From contig OX235273.1 of the NCBI GenBank assembly GCA_944472155.2, positions 1,709,204 to 1,773,203 on the forward strand: 64,000 nucleotides of DNA. The letters are read 5' to 3'. The position numbers and the translations under genes are program-made. A model generated the notes under the pieces. The model did no database searches. It had not been told where the DNA came from and saw only the letters and a list, made by a program, of their open reading frames with translations. Below, in pieces: positions 32,574 through 43,490 of the stretch (its first letter is position 1; every line of letters begins with the position of its first letter). Source of the stretch: Trichobilharzia szidati (Eukaryota; Platyhelminthes; Trematoda; Strigeidida; Schistosomatidae).

Positions 32574-33359
32574 TCTACGATAAGTTTATCCATGTATCAA
32601 TAGAGGTATTGACCAAGGAAACCTAAATGAAAATTATCTACTATTCCTGTCACCTGTACAATTTATATTGCATATATTATTTATCTCTTAACTGACAAAA
32701 GGAAACTGTTGTCGTCGGACGAATTTTCAAACGGTTTATTATTATTTTGTCATAGACATTCATTCTCCCCCCACCCACATTCTGTTATTGATTTTTCTCA
32801 GACATAAATTTTGACACTGATCATGAAAAAAAGGAACATTAGAAACACGCTGATGATTAATGGTATCATAATAATTCACAGACATTCATGGAAAGGTGTT
32901 TAGGAAGTAATGTGGGCTGGAAGTGGATTACGACACACAAGACCACTAGATAATGAGCAAATTATTGATTCATGTTAATAGAGGATAGGTAACGCAAAAA
33001 TATATATAGGTATCGAGAGTTGAGTAGTCCAATTACGTAATGTCTGCAGTTTACGTTATTGCGTTTATGAAAAAAATAATAAAAAAGTAGTTAGAGCGAC
33101 TTTGAAGCACAGCTTCGGCTAGTTATTTCAAATGGTTATAAATCTAATAATTGTATTAGATGACAGCCTTCCATACTGACTGTCTGCATTTGAATCAAAT
33201 CTATGCAGGGGGTCAGAAAAAATTGCGAAACCTGAAATAATTGAATCTCTTTGTCCAATCTGTTTATCTTTCCAGGTGAAAATCAAAGAAGATTGTTAAG
33301 AAAACTTGCAATTTGTAGGAACAAAAACGTGGCGGTCGCGTTGTGTCCATTTGATACCT
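32574..33359. other. No gene seen
   Basis: AT-rich. CCCCCCACCCACATTC near 32765-32785 is the only striking local composition. Confidence 0.4.
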
Positions 33360-33990
33360 GTCTATTTATTACTGTTGTATTATTGTTCCCTTTGGGTTTC
33401 AGCAGCACGTCTCCACGTTGCCTATTTTCTGCGGTCCTCTTCAGCTGGCCTCTCGGTCACCCACATTCTGTAACCTCCTACTCCATTTGTCATTTTCCAT
33501 TCGAGCTCGCCATTTCATTTGATGGTCTCCTCAATGTATTCCTGATCCATCTCCATTTGCTCCTACGTATTTGTTGAGCGATCGGTTCTTGGTTCGTTTG
33601 TTCCACTGCAGAGTTTCTTGTTGCTTACTCTTTCTGGCCGTTTAATCCTGAATATTGCGCCAAAGAAGGCAGCTGTTGATGAAAGTCTGCAACAGGCTAT
33701 TGGAAATGCTTTCTGTGAGGGGCGCTGCAAGTTTCTGACTCCTGTAGAAGAACTGATCGACTTAACATTTGTGTTGAGAATATCAATCTTGTTGTTTGTG
33801 CTGAGTATAGAAGATTTCCAAGGTGATTTCGGAGCGATGGATGTGTTTCTTGTCTTTCTGATTCTGGCTTTAACATTTTCATCCATCCGACCTGTAACGG
33901 ATGAAACGATGCTCCCCAGATAAGTGAAAGTAGCGGCTTCTTTCAAATTTATTCCGTCGATAGTGATTTATATCAGTTTATTTATTTTAT
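33360..33990 (-). mobile_element. SR2-like (RTE-clade) 3' part, minus strand
   Basis: The minus strand from 33985 reads DGI, NLKEAATFTYLGSIVSS, RMDENVKARIRKTRNTSIAP, KSPWKSSILSTNNKIDIL, KAFPIACCR, FRIKRPERVSNKKLCSG and later blocks to 33365, where (AAT)n-like TTATTGTTCCC occurs. The main frame is 33563-33946. It is 5'-truncated after motif C. Confidence 0.88.
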
Positions 33991-34254
33991 ATTTTTACTT
34001 AAAGGGACCTATGAACAGGCGTCAGTTAAATATTTTCGCGTCATCAATTTAGCTGCTTCAGGTTTTACCTATCAAATAGGATAGTTTGTCATAGGCTTCG
34101 AAGTCACCTATTCGTGTTCTCGACCTCAAAATCTACTGAACCAAAGCAAAAGCACTCAAGATGTCTTACATCGGTTCAGCGGAATAATCTTTAGCTAAGA
34201 CCGAAAATCTTTCACATCCCGTTACGATTTCACCAGTTAGTTAGGGTCCCTAGA

Positions 34255-34460
34255 TTAAACATAAACTGAGAAGACCATCAAGTCATATTTTTCATGTCCA
34301 ACCCTCGAGTATAACGCGAATGCAAATAGACGAGTTCGTGAAGAGTAAATGAAAGATTTTGTGTAGTTATAATGTCAGTTGAAAATGATGACAGAGAACT
34401 GATTGCAATGAAAGTGTACAGGTGAAACATTGTGTTCTACTCGGAACCTGGGGAATGAAT
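34255..34460 (+). mobile_element. SR2-like terminal remnant
   Basis: Decayed end of the SR2-like family: AACTGAGAAGACCATCAAGT (LRRPSS block) at about 34265 and TGTGTTCTACTCGGAACCTG near the end at 34430-34450. Confidence 0.55.
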
Positions 34461-35461
34461 AGCAGAGTTCATAAAACAGTGTATTCTAGTTCAGTGACCA
34501 AATGTGGATGTTCTCACCTATAAAAGGTAAATTCGCTCAGCTCTTAACTCGAATATCCTGAGTCCGCGTTACGCAAGTACATAGCTGAATAGCCTCAAAG
34601 TAAGACTAAAACTGATAACCGATTCTGCCTAATTTTTAATGGGTATCTGACTGATGCCAGGACATGGCACAAGGCTTTTAAAGATTTATAAATATCTGAC
34701 AAAATCATTCAAATAAGGCAGTAGAGAAAACTTTGAATCCGTGACACGCATAAACAGAAGAAATGCTTCCAATCTCAACCCCTCAATGCTGACTATCGTA
34801 AAACCACTATCGATCTAAGTGATTCCACCGTTATACATTTTTCTTTCAACCTAATAATCCTTTGATCATATTCCTTGTTTATTTTCCTTAAGTAGTGAGT
34901 TGTAATCATAGTAATTACTATGAAATTCACAACTCTTAGGGATACACTTCTACAAGTGTTTGTAATTTTAAAATAGTCTCTACAGAAAAAGGAAAAAATT
35001 ATCCCTTTTTGTAGTCGTCTACTTTGTCTTTCTGCCATCCTTAAACGTCACACTTTTGAATTCCACAAGAAAGAGAACGGCAGGGAGAGAGAGACAGACA
35101 GACAGACAGTTGTGTGTGGTCATCGCTCATTTAATAATATATTACGCATCTAAGTAATTCATGCCAAAACAACGGAGGAACAAAAAACGCACAATATAAT
35201 CAACATGAAAGGCTTTTATTTATCTTCTTACTGTTTAGGCTAAAGTAGCCAGGTGTGGTTTATTGCTCAGGAGAACTTTTCGTCTGTTATAACCTATATG
35301 TACTCATCTTAAGACGTTTAACTTGCTGCTTATCACCTCTTGGAATACAGTATGAACAGAACACAGCTCCAAGACAACTAGGAGTGTAGTCAGTTGTAGT
35401 TGTCATGAATGGGGGAAAACCACTGATATTTTCCTCTTTATAGCTAGCCAAACCTCTACGA
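34461..35461. other. No gene seen
   Basis: AT-rich. A GAGAGA/GACA microsatellite lies at 35084-35109. The 81-codon minus-strand frame at 34793-35038 matches nothing known to me. Confidence 0.4.
35084..35109. repeat. (GA)n/(GACA)n microsatellite
   Basis: GAGAGAGAGA followed by four GACA units. Confidence 0.85.
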
Positions 35462-36890
35462 GTAATAATAATAATAATTTGCTTTATTCCAAAACAGTAC
35501 TTGTGATACAGAATGGAATTCTCAGCATTTTTTACTACAGTACTGCATCCAGTTAGTACATTATCAATAAATAGAATTCTACATAGATTAAGGAAATCTC
35601 AGTTCATTATGACAACAACACATTGGGATGTCGGTAGCAAAGCCAAAGCTGAACAGTGTTTGAAGGTGTTAGAAAAGTAGGTGCTGTCATATTTACTGGC
35701 GTAAGCGAGAGAAAGAAACAAAGCAGCACAAAACGGAAAAGAGAGAGAGAATAGGAAAAGAAAGAAAGAAAATGTTGTACCTATAAATGATATGAGTTGG
35801 AAAGACGAGGTCCAGTTGTTCTACTGACTATTTAATGAATTATAGGTGTCACGCCTAATGCTTTCTTTATCGCACAGAACACGAGCTAAGTAGGGTATGG
35901 TTGAGTTTTGTACTTGCTGGTGCGAGCATATAGTTTTCTATATGGGCTTCTGGTTTTGCCTGATGAGATGCAAGGGGAGAGTTGTGAGTGAAGAGGATGG
36001 TGTGAGTTAGATAAAATGGATTTGGCCCATTTTTCACATGAGTCCATGTGCCTGTCGACCAGAATATTAACAAGCACGTTGCTTACCCTGCTGACAACCT
36101 TTAACATCCTGCGTAATATGTTATAGTCTTTCTTCAGTAGCCCGGGAAAAACTAAGGGGGAACAATAGAGAATAATAGGCAGAATGCGAGAGTTAACGAA
36201 TTGTAGGAGTAAGGGTTGGGTTATACCAGAATGTTTTAACTTCTTGATGTAGAAGGTAAGACGGAATATTTTCTTAGAAATCGCCAAGATATGAGACGAC
36301 CAGGAGAGATCAGCAGATAGAATGACGCCTAGGTATTTAATTTCCGACTTGGTTTCTATTTCAGTGCCGTCTATGTTGCATACCTCATGAGAGCCAACCA
36401 GTTTGTTTAGGTCGGATTTATTCCTAAAGGTGAAATTGACTGTTTGGCATTTGGAGGGGTTTAAGGTAAGACCGTTTTCCTTGGACCACTGGCTGATTTC
36501 TGACAGAAAGCCATTAAGTTTAGAGCAGTCACTTTGACATTTGACAGGCAAAGATACTGTCAGGTCGTCAGCATATTTGACAAAATTGATGTCATTTGAA
36601 GATGGTAAGTCATGTAGAAAGAAAGAAAAGAGAAGTGGGGAGAGTACAGCACCTTGGGGGACACCAGCTTCAGTGAGCCGCAGAGGAGTTTACCTTTGTA
36701 TACGGTGTACTGCTTTCTGTTAGAGAAGTAGGAATGCAGCCAGTTAGTGACCCAGGACTTAATTTTTGTCATAGAGAGCTTATTTAGCAAGAGACATCTA
36801 GGTACAGAGAAAGTGAGTAATATAAAGTCCAAAATTTTGTACGAACAATATGAAAAACACACTTCGATGTGATAGAATCTAAGTCTTACT
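35462..36890 (-). mobile_element. SR1-like (CR1-clade) non-LTR retrotransposon, 3' half
   Basis: On the minus strand, from about 36790: IKSWVTNWLHSYFSNRKQYT, SLKLVS then motif B (GVPQGAVLSPLLFSFFLHDL across a frame change), SNDINFVKYADDLTVS (motif C, YADD), then the 221-codon frame 36551-35886 with WSKENGLTLNPSKCQTVNF, KYLGVILSADLSWSSHIL and QFVNSRILPIILYCSPLVFP. The 3' UTR ends at (AAT)n 35462-35478 next to a TTGCTTTATTCC complement of the polyadenylation-like signal. This is the best-preserved CR1-like copy here, but it is frameshifted and 5'-truncated. Confidence 0.9.
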
Positions 36891-37289
36891 GAAAAATAAT
36901 AATTCATAGGAATAATACAAAGCCAAGTAGCATTGAACAGTCATTTTGGTCTGCTTGCTGTGCAAGCGCTTAACTTTGGTGACGAGTGAACTAACCAGAA
37001 ATCGGAGCCAAAACCTTTAGATAACGATTAATTTAATATTAATCCATTGGGCTGGAATTCAATAGCATTACCTCCGGCCAGAGTCTTTGCTGGGTATCTT
37101 TTCTCACATACAATTTTTGTTAGACTCCACAGGTATCCTTTGTGCTAGCTTAATATCGCAATATAACAATTTCCTGGCTATTAGTGACTAAATGCAGGAG
37201 GAAAATCCTGAAACCATAAAGAGAATTTATGTGCGATGGGGTGGCTTGTGAAGATGGATACATACACATCATCGCTAGTTGACAAGAGC
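36891..37289. other. No gene seen
   Basis: Nothing recognised between the CR1-like and SM-alpha-like copies. Confidence 0.4.
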
Positions 37290-37570
37290 TAGAATTACTG
37301 TCTTGATCATGAGATGACACCAGTTGGAGAACCACTAGAAAACCAGGAAGTACTGGACGGCTATGTCGTCCTAATTCAGGGCTCTTCATCAGTACGCATC
37401 AACTGGAGTTCGAACCCGGCAACGTCTGGCTACAAGACGAGCTAGTGGACCATTCAGCCACTGGGTACAGGTCCAGTAGCCAATGGGTTTCACTTTCTGC
37501 TCATTCACAACATATACATAGCGTAACTGCCAGCCAGTGTCAAAAGGCGAGTGAGTAACTGTTCTTTTAC
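37290..37570 (-). mobile_element. SM-alpha-like SINE, subtype A
   Basis: A minus copy with the tail at 37300-37345, hammerhead-like block at 37348-37400, and tRNA-like head at 37405-37470 (A and B box complements). Sequence to about 37830 has a weak plus-strand unit (GGGTTCGACCC, then AAGGGTCTCAAAGTAAATCT), so a decayed inverted partner is possible. Confidence 0.65.
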
Positions 37571-37830
37571 CAAATTTGGTGAACCCCACCAGTTACAGCT
37601 TCTCAATGGAACTAATTTCCCATTGGTATTTAAGACCCAGTGTGTCTTAATAGTGATTCGATCACTTCATAACCAGATGCCATTTGGGTTCGACCCTATG
37701 TGGGGCAATATATGCTCACTCCTGAAGGGTCTCAAAGTAAATCTAAACAACAGCCCAAAGCTGTTCGAATTCCAGCGTACCACTGACTACTGTCTATTCT
37801 TGCTGAGATGTACACATTTGAAGCAGTAAT

Positions 37831-38434
37831 GAACCCAATAAATGTGTAATTAAATTCTACATAAACTTGTAGGCTTTTAATGATTCCACTCGATGGTAAG
37901 TAGTTAGTCGCCGTTTTATTCCATATGTGGTGTAAGATTTATTGGCGTGCAAACCCTCATCCCACACACACACACACGCACATATATATACAGACACGAG
38001 TTATCTATTCCACATAGACTTTGATGTTTACCGCCTCCTAGGCGAATTATTCTACATCTGAATTCGATTTAACTAACTAATACTAACATTTATATAAATG
38101 TTGGGAAATAGTTTATATTAGGGAAAATCTTTCCGTCGTATTCATCAGTGTTTAATAATTAATTAAACGACATAATTAAATAACCAAGCATATTTTTTTA
38201 TCCCACTTATGTAGGTTAGACACGAATGTGATCTCACGCACTTAGATAGAAAATTGTCACCTAACATGGTAGTAATAGTTGTAGTAGCATACATACAAGA
38301 ATTCCCTTTTATAAATCTAATTTGAGCAGAGAAAGATCAAACATTGGCGCTGTATAACATGGATCCCTTTCATTTCGTTGGTTCTCATCAACTGCCTACA
38401 ACCTATAATTTTTTCTATCAACAGGCATATTGAA
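37831..38434. other. No gene seen
   Basis: AT-rich. An (AC)n microsatellite is at 37962-37977. Confidence 0.45.
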
Positions 38435-39487
38435 AGAGCCTGTAATCCACAACAGGAAACTTACGGAATCCTTCGAAGTGAGGACAGGAGTAAGACAAGC
38501 TGGCTGCCTACTATCGCCAATGATTTTCCTGATTGCAGTACGTTGGATAATGCGACAAACAGCGGCCAATGAGGAAACTGGCATAAAATGGACTCACACA
38601 AAAAACTTGGAGGATCTGGACTTCGCCGATGATGATATATGTCTGATTTCCCACAAACTGGAAGATATGCAAGTGAAAAGCAACAAATTGGCAGAAGAAG
38701 CATCAAAGATAGAACGTCAGGTGAACACAGAGAAAATAGATGTGGTGATGAAGATTCCTGGGCAACACCACCAACCACAACAACAACAGACAACAATCAG
38801 CATACATGGAAGGAACCTGAAAGAAACAACCTCCTTCACCCACCGACCTGGGAAGCATCGTTTCAACTACAGGCGGAACTGACGAGGATACCAAAGCAAG
38901 AATCGGAAAAGCAAGACAAGCTTTCACTACTCTGAAGTCTGTGTGGAAGTCAACAGCACTCACCATCAAAAATAAGATCCGGATTTTCAACTCCAATGTG
39001 AAGTCAGTCAGTGCTACTATACGGATAGATCAGAGACTTGCACTGCGCGTCACAAAGAGAACCTCAAACAAACTTCAGACCTTCATTAACAGCTGTTTTC
39101 GCTCAATACTCAAGATCAAATGGCTGGCCAGAAAAGACCAGCAAGAGGAATCTCTAGCAATGAGCGAACCAACCAGGAACAAATTGCGAAACAAATAGGC
39201 AGGAAGAAATGGAGATGGATTGGATTAGCCATACTCTGAGGAAACCATCAAGTTACATCACTAGACAAGCCATTGCTCCAGTGGAACCCAACTGAATGGG
39301 AAGTGGCGAGTTGGTTGTCAGTATGAGGGTGACTCGGAGGAGGTCATGTGAAGAGGAGATGAAAGCGTGTAGGGAGACTTTGAGCCAGGTGAAGACTCTA
39401 GCAGAGAACCGAACGCAATGGAGAGGCACGGCTGAAGGCCTATGTTCCTCTAGGAATTAAAGGAAACAATAATAATAATAATAATTG
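38435..39487 (+). mobile_element. SR2-like (RTE-clade) copy with motifs B and C
   Basis: Frame 38430-38882 keeps VIHNRKLTESFEVRTGVRQA, GCLLSPMIFLIAVRWIMRQT, LEDLDFADDDICLISHKLED and MQVKSNKLAEEASKIERQVN. FADD is intact but, as in the copy at 25495, there is one extra codon in motif B (RQAGC) and one after FADD. After a frameshift at about 38835 it continues with C-terminal blocks to (AAT)n 39468-39487. It is 5'-truncated just before motif B. Confidence 0.9.
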
Positions 39488-39784
39488 TCAGAGCGTCATA
39501 GTGAGATGATATATCAGGATGATAAGATAGCTGACGTATTAAAGTGTAGATATATATATTTATATATTATCTCGTTACAGAGGAGTATCCCAAAAGTTAA
39601 TTTACAGATCTGTTGTAAGGCTGGTAACGAAAAATTAGCAAAACTTACGTAGTTAGATAGGAGAAGATCAAAATTTGGTTTACAAGAGATAAGGTCAAGA
39701 AGAATTATCTCTTATGGACGTCAAGCGGAAAAGGAAGTGCTAGAGGGTTGAAACGATAAACTAATGAAATTAGAAAACAAAGAG
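39488..39784. other. No gene seen
   Basis: Short unassigned AT-rich stretch. Confidence 0.4.
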
Positions 39785-41030
39785 AAGACATGACTCTACG
39801 ATCCAAAGATCGATATACAGCAAGCCAACATGGACTGGACAGTTTATCAACTTCCAGAGCTTCGTCCCACTGATCCGAAAGAGAAACCTGGTGCGCACAT
39901 TGTGTTCAAGGATTAGAAAAATCTGCTTGGAAGAAATGGTAGAGAAAGAATTAAATTTATTACGTGAAACCCTACTAGAGAATGGGTATCCACCAAGATT
40001 TATCGACAAAAAACATGAAGGAGAAACCTCCGGTGTCAAGCATCGCAAAGGTTCCTAAGAAGACTCTCTTCATGAACCTAGAATTCAAAGGTGATATCAG
40101 AGCGGAAATTCTCAGAAATCACCTTTCTAAACGTCTGAAGAAGACATTTCCTAAAGCCACTCTACTTATCAGATTTCCTGCAGACAGTTAATCCAGTCTA
40201 ATGTTAAGGACGAGATACTGCTTTTGGCCACTTCAGTGTGTATTTATTAGTTCACTTGCTCATGTGGAGCAAAGTATATCGGCAGTACTCAACGTCAAGT
40301 TCACAAACGTATTCTGGAACACTGCCCAGCTTGGTTAGCCAGAGGAGGAAAAAAGAATAGCAACAGCTCGATACCCAAACACCTGGTCATCTCCGGACAT
40401 CGAGCACCCTCACATGAATGCTTCACAGTGTTACACAGAGTCCCTCAATATCTTACAAAGGGACTTCAGATACGCCATCTGTATATAGCTGAAGCAATAG
40501 CTATTCGAGATTTGAAACCGGACCTCTGCATTCAAAAGTGATACATACATTCTCTTGCCCTACCATGGCCAAAGTAAAGCTCTTACTACAATTTTACTTC
40601 TTTCCTTTATTATGTGAGTTCACTATTATTATTATTAATACTTTTATTATCATTATTATTCCCATCTTCCACATTTTATTACCACTCTATTTACTGTTTA
40701 TTAATAAAATTGCTTTTTCATACATATTTTATACAAAAACACTTTATAGCCTTTCCACGAGTTCCTGTCCATTTTACACGAGATTTTTGATTAGTCATTA
40801 TCCCACACTTATTACGTCATTCCAACTTCTGTTTCCTTTCTAACTTACAATTAGTCATCCCTTCTTACATCTTACATTATGTAATATAATTTTTCAAGGA
40901 CAAAGTTTACCAGAATCTGATTGGTCTGAATATTTTTTTGTTAATTATAATTAAAATTGTACAGTTCATGAAAATGAATCGTCGAAAAGAAAATTTTCTT
41001 CGCTGTTTGTGCCTTTTTCTTATGAAACAA
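39785..41030 (+). mobile_element. PLE 3' part (thumb, GIY-YIG, tail)
   Basis: Coding blocks: IYSKPTWTGQFINFQSFVPL (about 39812-39871), RIRKICLEEMVEKELNLLRE, TLLENGYPPRFIDKK, then after a frameshift KKTLFMNLEFKGDIRAEILR. After a stop near 40190: CSCGAKYIGSTQRQVHKRIL (the endonuclease Arg of YIGRT is Ser here), EHCPAWLARGGKKN, SSIPKHLVISGHRAPSHE, AEAIAIRDLKPDLCIQK, HSLALPWPK at 40572. A 3' UTR of about 460 bp ends with CGTCGAAAAG, AGAAAATTTTCTTCGCTG. It is truncated before the RT catalytic motifs. Confidence 0.88.
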
Positions 41031-41059
41031 AGAGTTATTAAGGGATGAATCGGCAGAGC

Positions 41060-41650
41060 AAGTGAAGTCTAGCGACAAATTCTTTTTAACACATAGGTCA
41101 GGTTTTAGCTATTTTATTGCGATAGCCTCAACAAACTGAAGAAGGATTGAGCTATTTTGCCTGTTGATTGTTTTGAATGATAACAGAGCGTCTACTCGGT
41201 ACCCCGTATTTGTGAGGTGTTTAGTGAGTGAAGAGTCTAAACTGCTTGGTCCCTCTAACTAGAAGCTCCTTGGTACATATTCGAAGAATCTGATGTTGGC
41301 CCTTCTTTCTGTTCTTCCAATGTAACTGCTCCCAAAGATACATGTGAATTGGTATACACAGTTGGAGATAACATATGAGGGTTACATGTCGATCTCTGAC
41401 TGTGCTAACGAGGATGATGTTTGAAGAAGCGAGACTGTTTGTCCTTCAGAATACGTCCTGGACAAGGTTATGTTTAATCTCTTTATTATCCCATAATATC
41501 ATCACCTTTGAAGTCGAGTTCGAAGTAAACTGGCTTCCTGCTGACCGTAGCTGCATCAGATTCCTTAAGTTCATTCTTACCACATTTGTTAATAAAGCTT
41601 TGTGGGCAACCATTCGCTTTCAATCATTTCTCAAGCAGCATAATTCAAAT
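41060..41650 (-). mobile_element. PLE C-terminal part, tail-to-tail with the previous copy
   Basis: The minus strand from 41640 reads WLPTKLY, KPVYFELDFKGDD-like, then SNCVYQFTCIFGSSYIGRTE (41370-41310; CFG replaces the usual CSCG), SSLDSSLTKHLTNTGYRVDA, LLSFKTINRQNSSIL and FVEAIAIK, LKPDLCVKKNLSL to about 41065. Frameshifts occur. Only 30 bp separates it from the end of the plus-strand PLE. Confidence 0.75.
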
Positions 41651-41853
41651 GGCTGATTTATCAGATAAACATATTATTTTTGCTCTGCAGAAAAGTGTAA
41701 AAGTGTGGTGTGTGCTGCTGATAAGATTTGTTAGTAGTATATGAAGAGACGTTTATGAGCATGAAAACTCAAATAGCAGAAAGATACATTTGAAGTCAGA
41801 GAAAGCAAATGACCTAGTGTTACGAGATACATACTTACTTTACTTTACTTCGG

Positions 41854-42640
41854 CTATCTCCTACGGGAGGGTGAGCCGGCTTCATGAACATCTCGAATCA
41901 TCGCTGCCCAGGCGCGGCGATCTGATGCAAGGTTTTGCGACAGGGTTATCCAATTCTTGTTCCAGAGACGGAGTCCGTAGACGGTTTGTAGCTCCAGGCA
42001 CTCCATGTCAGCCTTGACTGTACCAAGCCATGTTTTCAGCTGTCCTCCCCTGCGACATCGCCGAAATGGTAATGGCGAGGGATTTAGAACTGATTTGACC
42101 AGATCGTCATCTGGTCGGCGCAGAACATGGCCAAACCACCGAAGGCGACGTTGTTGGACCAGTACTGGAATTTGGTTGATGTTGAGAGTTCATGAAGTTT
42201 CATGGGAATTTGGTACGAGTGATGTCCCCAGAATCGCTCGGCCTTTTGTTTGAGAGTGCAGCCCTAGCCTTTACACAACCAAGTGTGACCTACAAGGCAG
42301 TAGGAGTGGAGTAGAAGGTTCACTATCCATTGGCAGCCGGTGACCGGAGTTCGGTTCATACGCCTTTTTGAATGGGGCCAGACATCCAGGACATCCAACA
42401 AGCCCTTTGTCCATACGTCTGCCGGTGAGCTCCAGTGAGCTTCACACGCCAGTCGTTGGAGGTTTGGAATCAGGATTTAGCCATCTCCCCTAGACTGTCA
42501 TCCAATGGACAGTCAACCCAGTGAAGAGCGCCGGGCATCCGCTTTCGCCCTCTCACTATGGTGAAAAACACCTCCGCCACGTGAAGGCAGTGAGTAGGAC
42601 TTCCTCAGGAGAGGCTATGTAAGACTCTCGGTCATATGGG
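41854..42640 (-). mobile_element. GC-rich non-LTR retrotransposon 3' end
   Basis: The minus-strand frame 42163-41854 (stop TAG at 41856-41854) reads QQRRLRWFGHVLRRPDDDLV, KSVLNPSPLPFRRCRRGGQL, KTWLGTVKADMECLELQTVY, RAWAAMIRDVHEAGSPSRRR. RLRWFGHVLR and the final RRAW..MIRD block are typical of the C-terminus of RTE-like and related LINE polyproteins. It is distinct in sequence and much GC-richer than the SR2-like copies. 42234-42640 is also GC-rich and open in parts but not recognised. Confidence 0.7.
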
Positions 42641-43040
42641 AGCATTTCAAGAGGTGTGCGGAGGGGTGGCCAACCCGCAGCGCAAGGCATCCCCCTCCGA
42701 CCATCCTGAGGCTTTGGAGGCCGAGATACATGGGAAACTTGAAATGAACACAAAGAAACACAATATGAAGGACAGAAGTAGCACAACATGGAAGATCTGT
42801 GAAAATGGTGATTTGAAGATAAGGGGTAAATATTTTTTCTATATAGCGACACTAAATTCCACATAGACATTCCTTTACCAAGTTTTTAGCCTTCTACCAT
42901 TATGGTGGTATACACTTAGCCCATAAAAATAAAGACTGTCGTAGTATTATTGAAGTTATGTCGTTTATTGATCTGGGAGCCAATGGACGAATATGATCTC
43001 TACAAACTGCAAGTACAGATGTTTATCTATCAGAATTAGT
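42641..43040. other. No gene seen
   Basis: GC content falls from the retroelement boundary. No coding block was recognised. Confidence 0.4.
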
Positions 43041-43044
43041 CTTT

Positions 43045-43275
43045 TTTTTTTCCTTCACGTTCCCCAGTGGAACATAGGGCTTCAAGCTAGTGGCTTAAAG
43101 TTTCTGTAGCAGTGTTTATTTTACAGGATGAATTCGCTAGCCTCATGCCCAACCTTTCCCCTTCACCAGCTTTATTTCTAGCTTAGTGAGGTAAAGGAGT
43201 GCGTCGGTCGGGGATCGAACCCCGGACCATGTGCATGGTCGGCGAGCGTTCTAACCGCTATGCCACCGACGCATT
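43045..43275 (-). mobile_element. tRNA-derived SINE 2
   Basis: The minus strand has the head GCGTCGGTGGCATAGCGGTT (A box), CGACCATGCACATGGTCCGG, B box GGTTCGATCCCC (43211-43222 complement), the body, and the 3' end GAAGCCCTATGTTCCACTGG followed by GAACGTGAAGG. The last block is shared with SR2-like 3' ends. The copy is well preserved. Confidence 0.85.
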
Positions 43276-43490
43276 AGTCATTAGTCATACAAAATCCTAA
43301 AGTCACTTATCCCTTTTTATGGTCGTAGATGATGAACAGTGAATATAAACAGAAGTGATAAAGAATGAAGCTTGCTTACTCCCAAGCTATACATTGTTCA
43401 ATTTATTCCTTTTTAGTAAACCTCCATACTCATATGGCACTTTTCACCTTCTGTCTTCACTTAACCAGTCTATAATAAAAAGACAGTTGC

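Noticed and set aside
36541..36723. Plus-strand 60-codon frame
   Set aside because: Antisense to the CR1-like RT motifs B and C on the minus strand.
38461..38996. Long minus-strand frames of 97 and 111 codons
   Set aside because: Shadows of the SR2-like ORF on the plus strand.
43200..43275. tRNA gene on the minus strand
   Set aside because: A and B boxes are good, but the same head recurs with extended bodies and a LINE-type tail, so it is a SINE.
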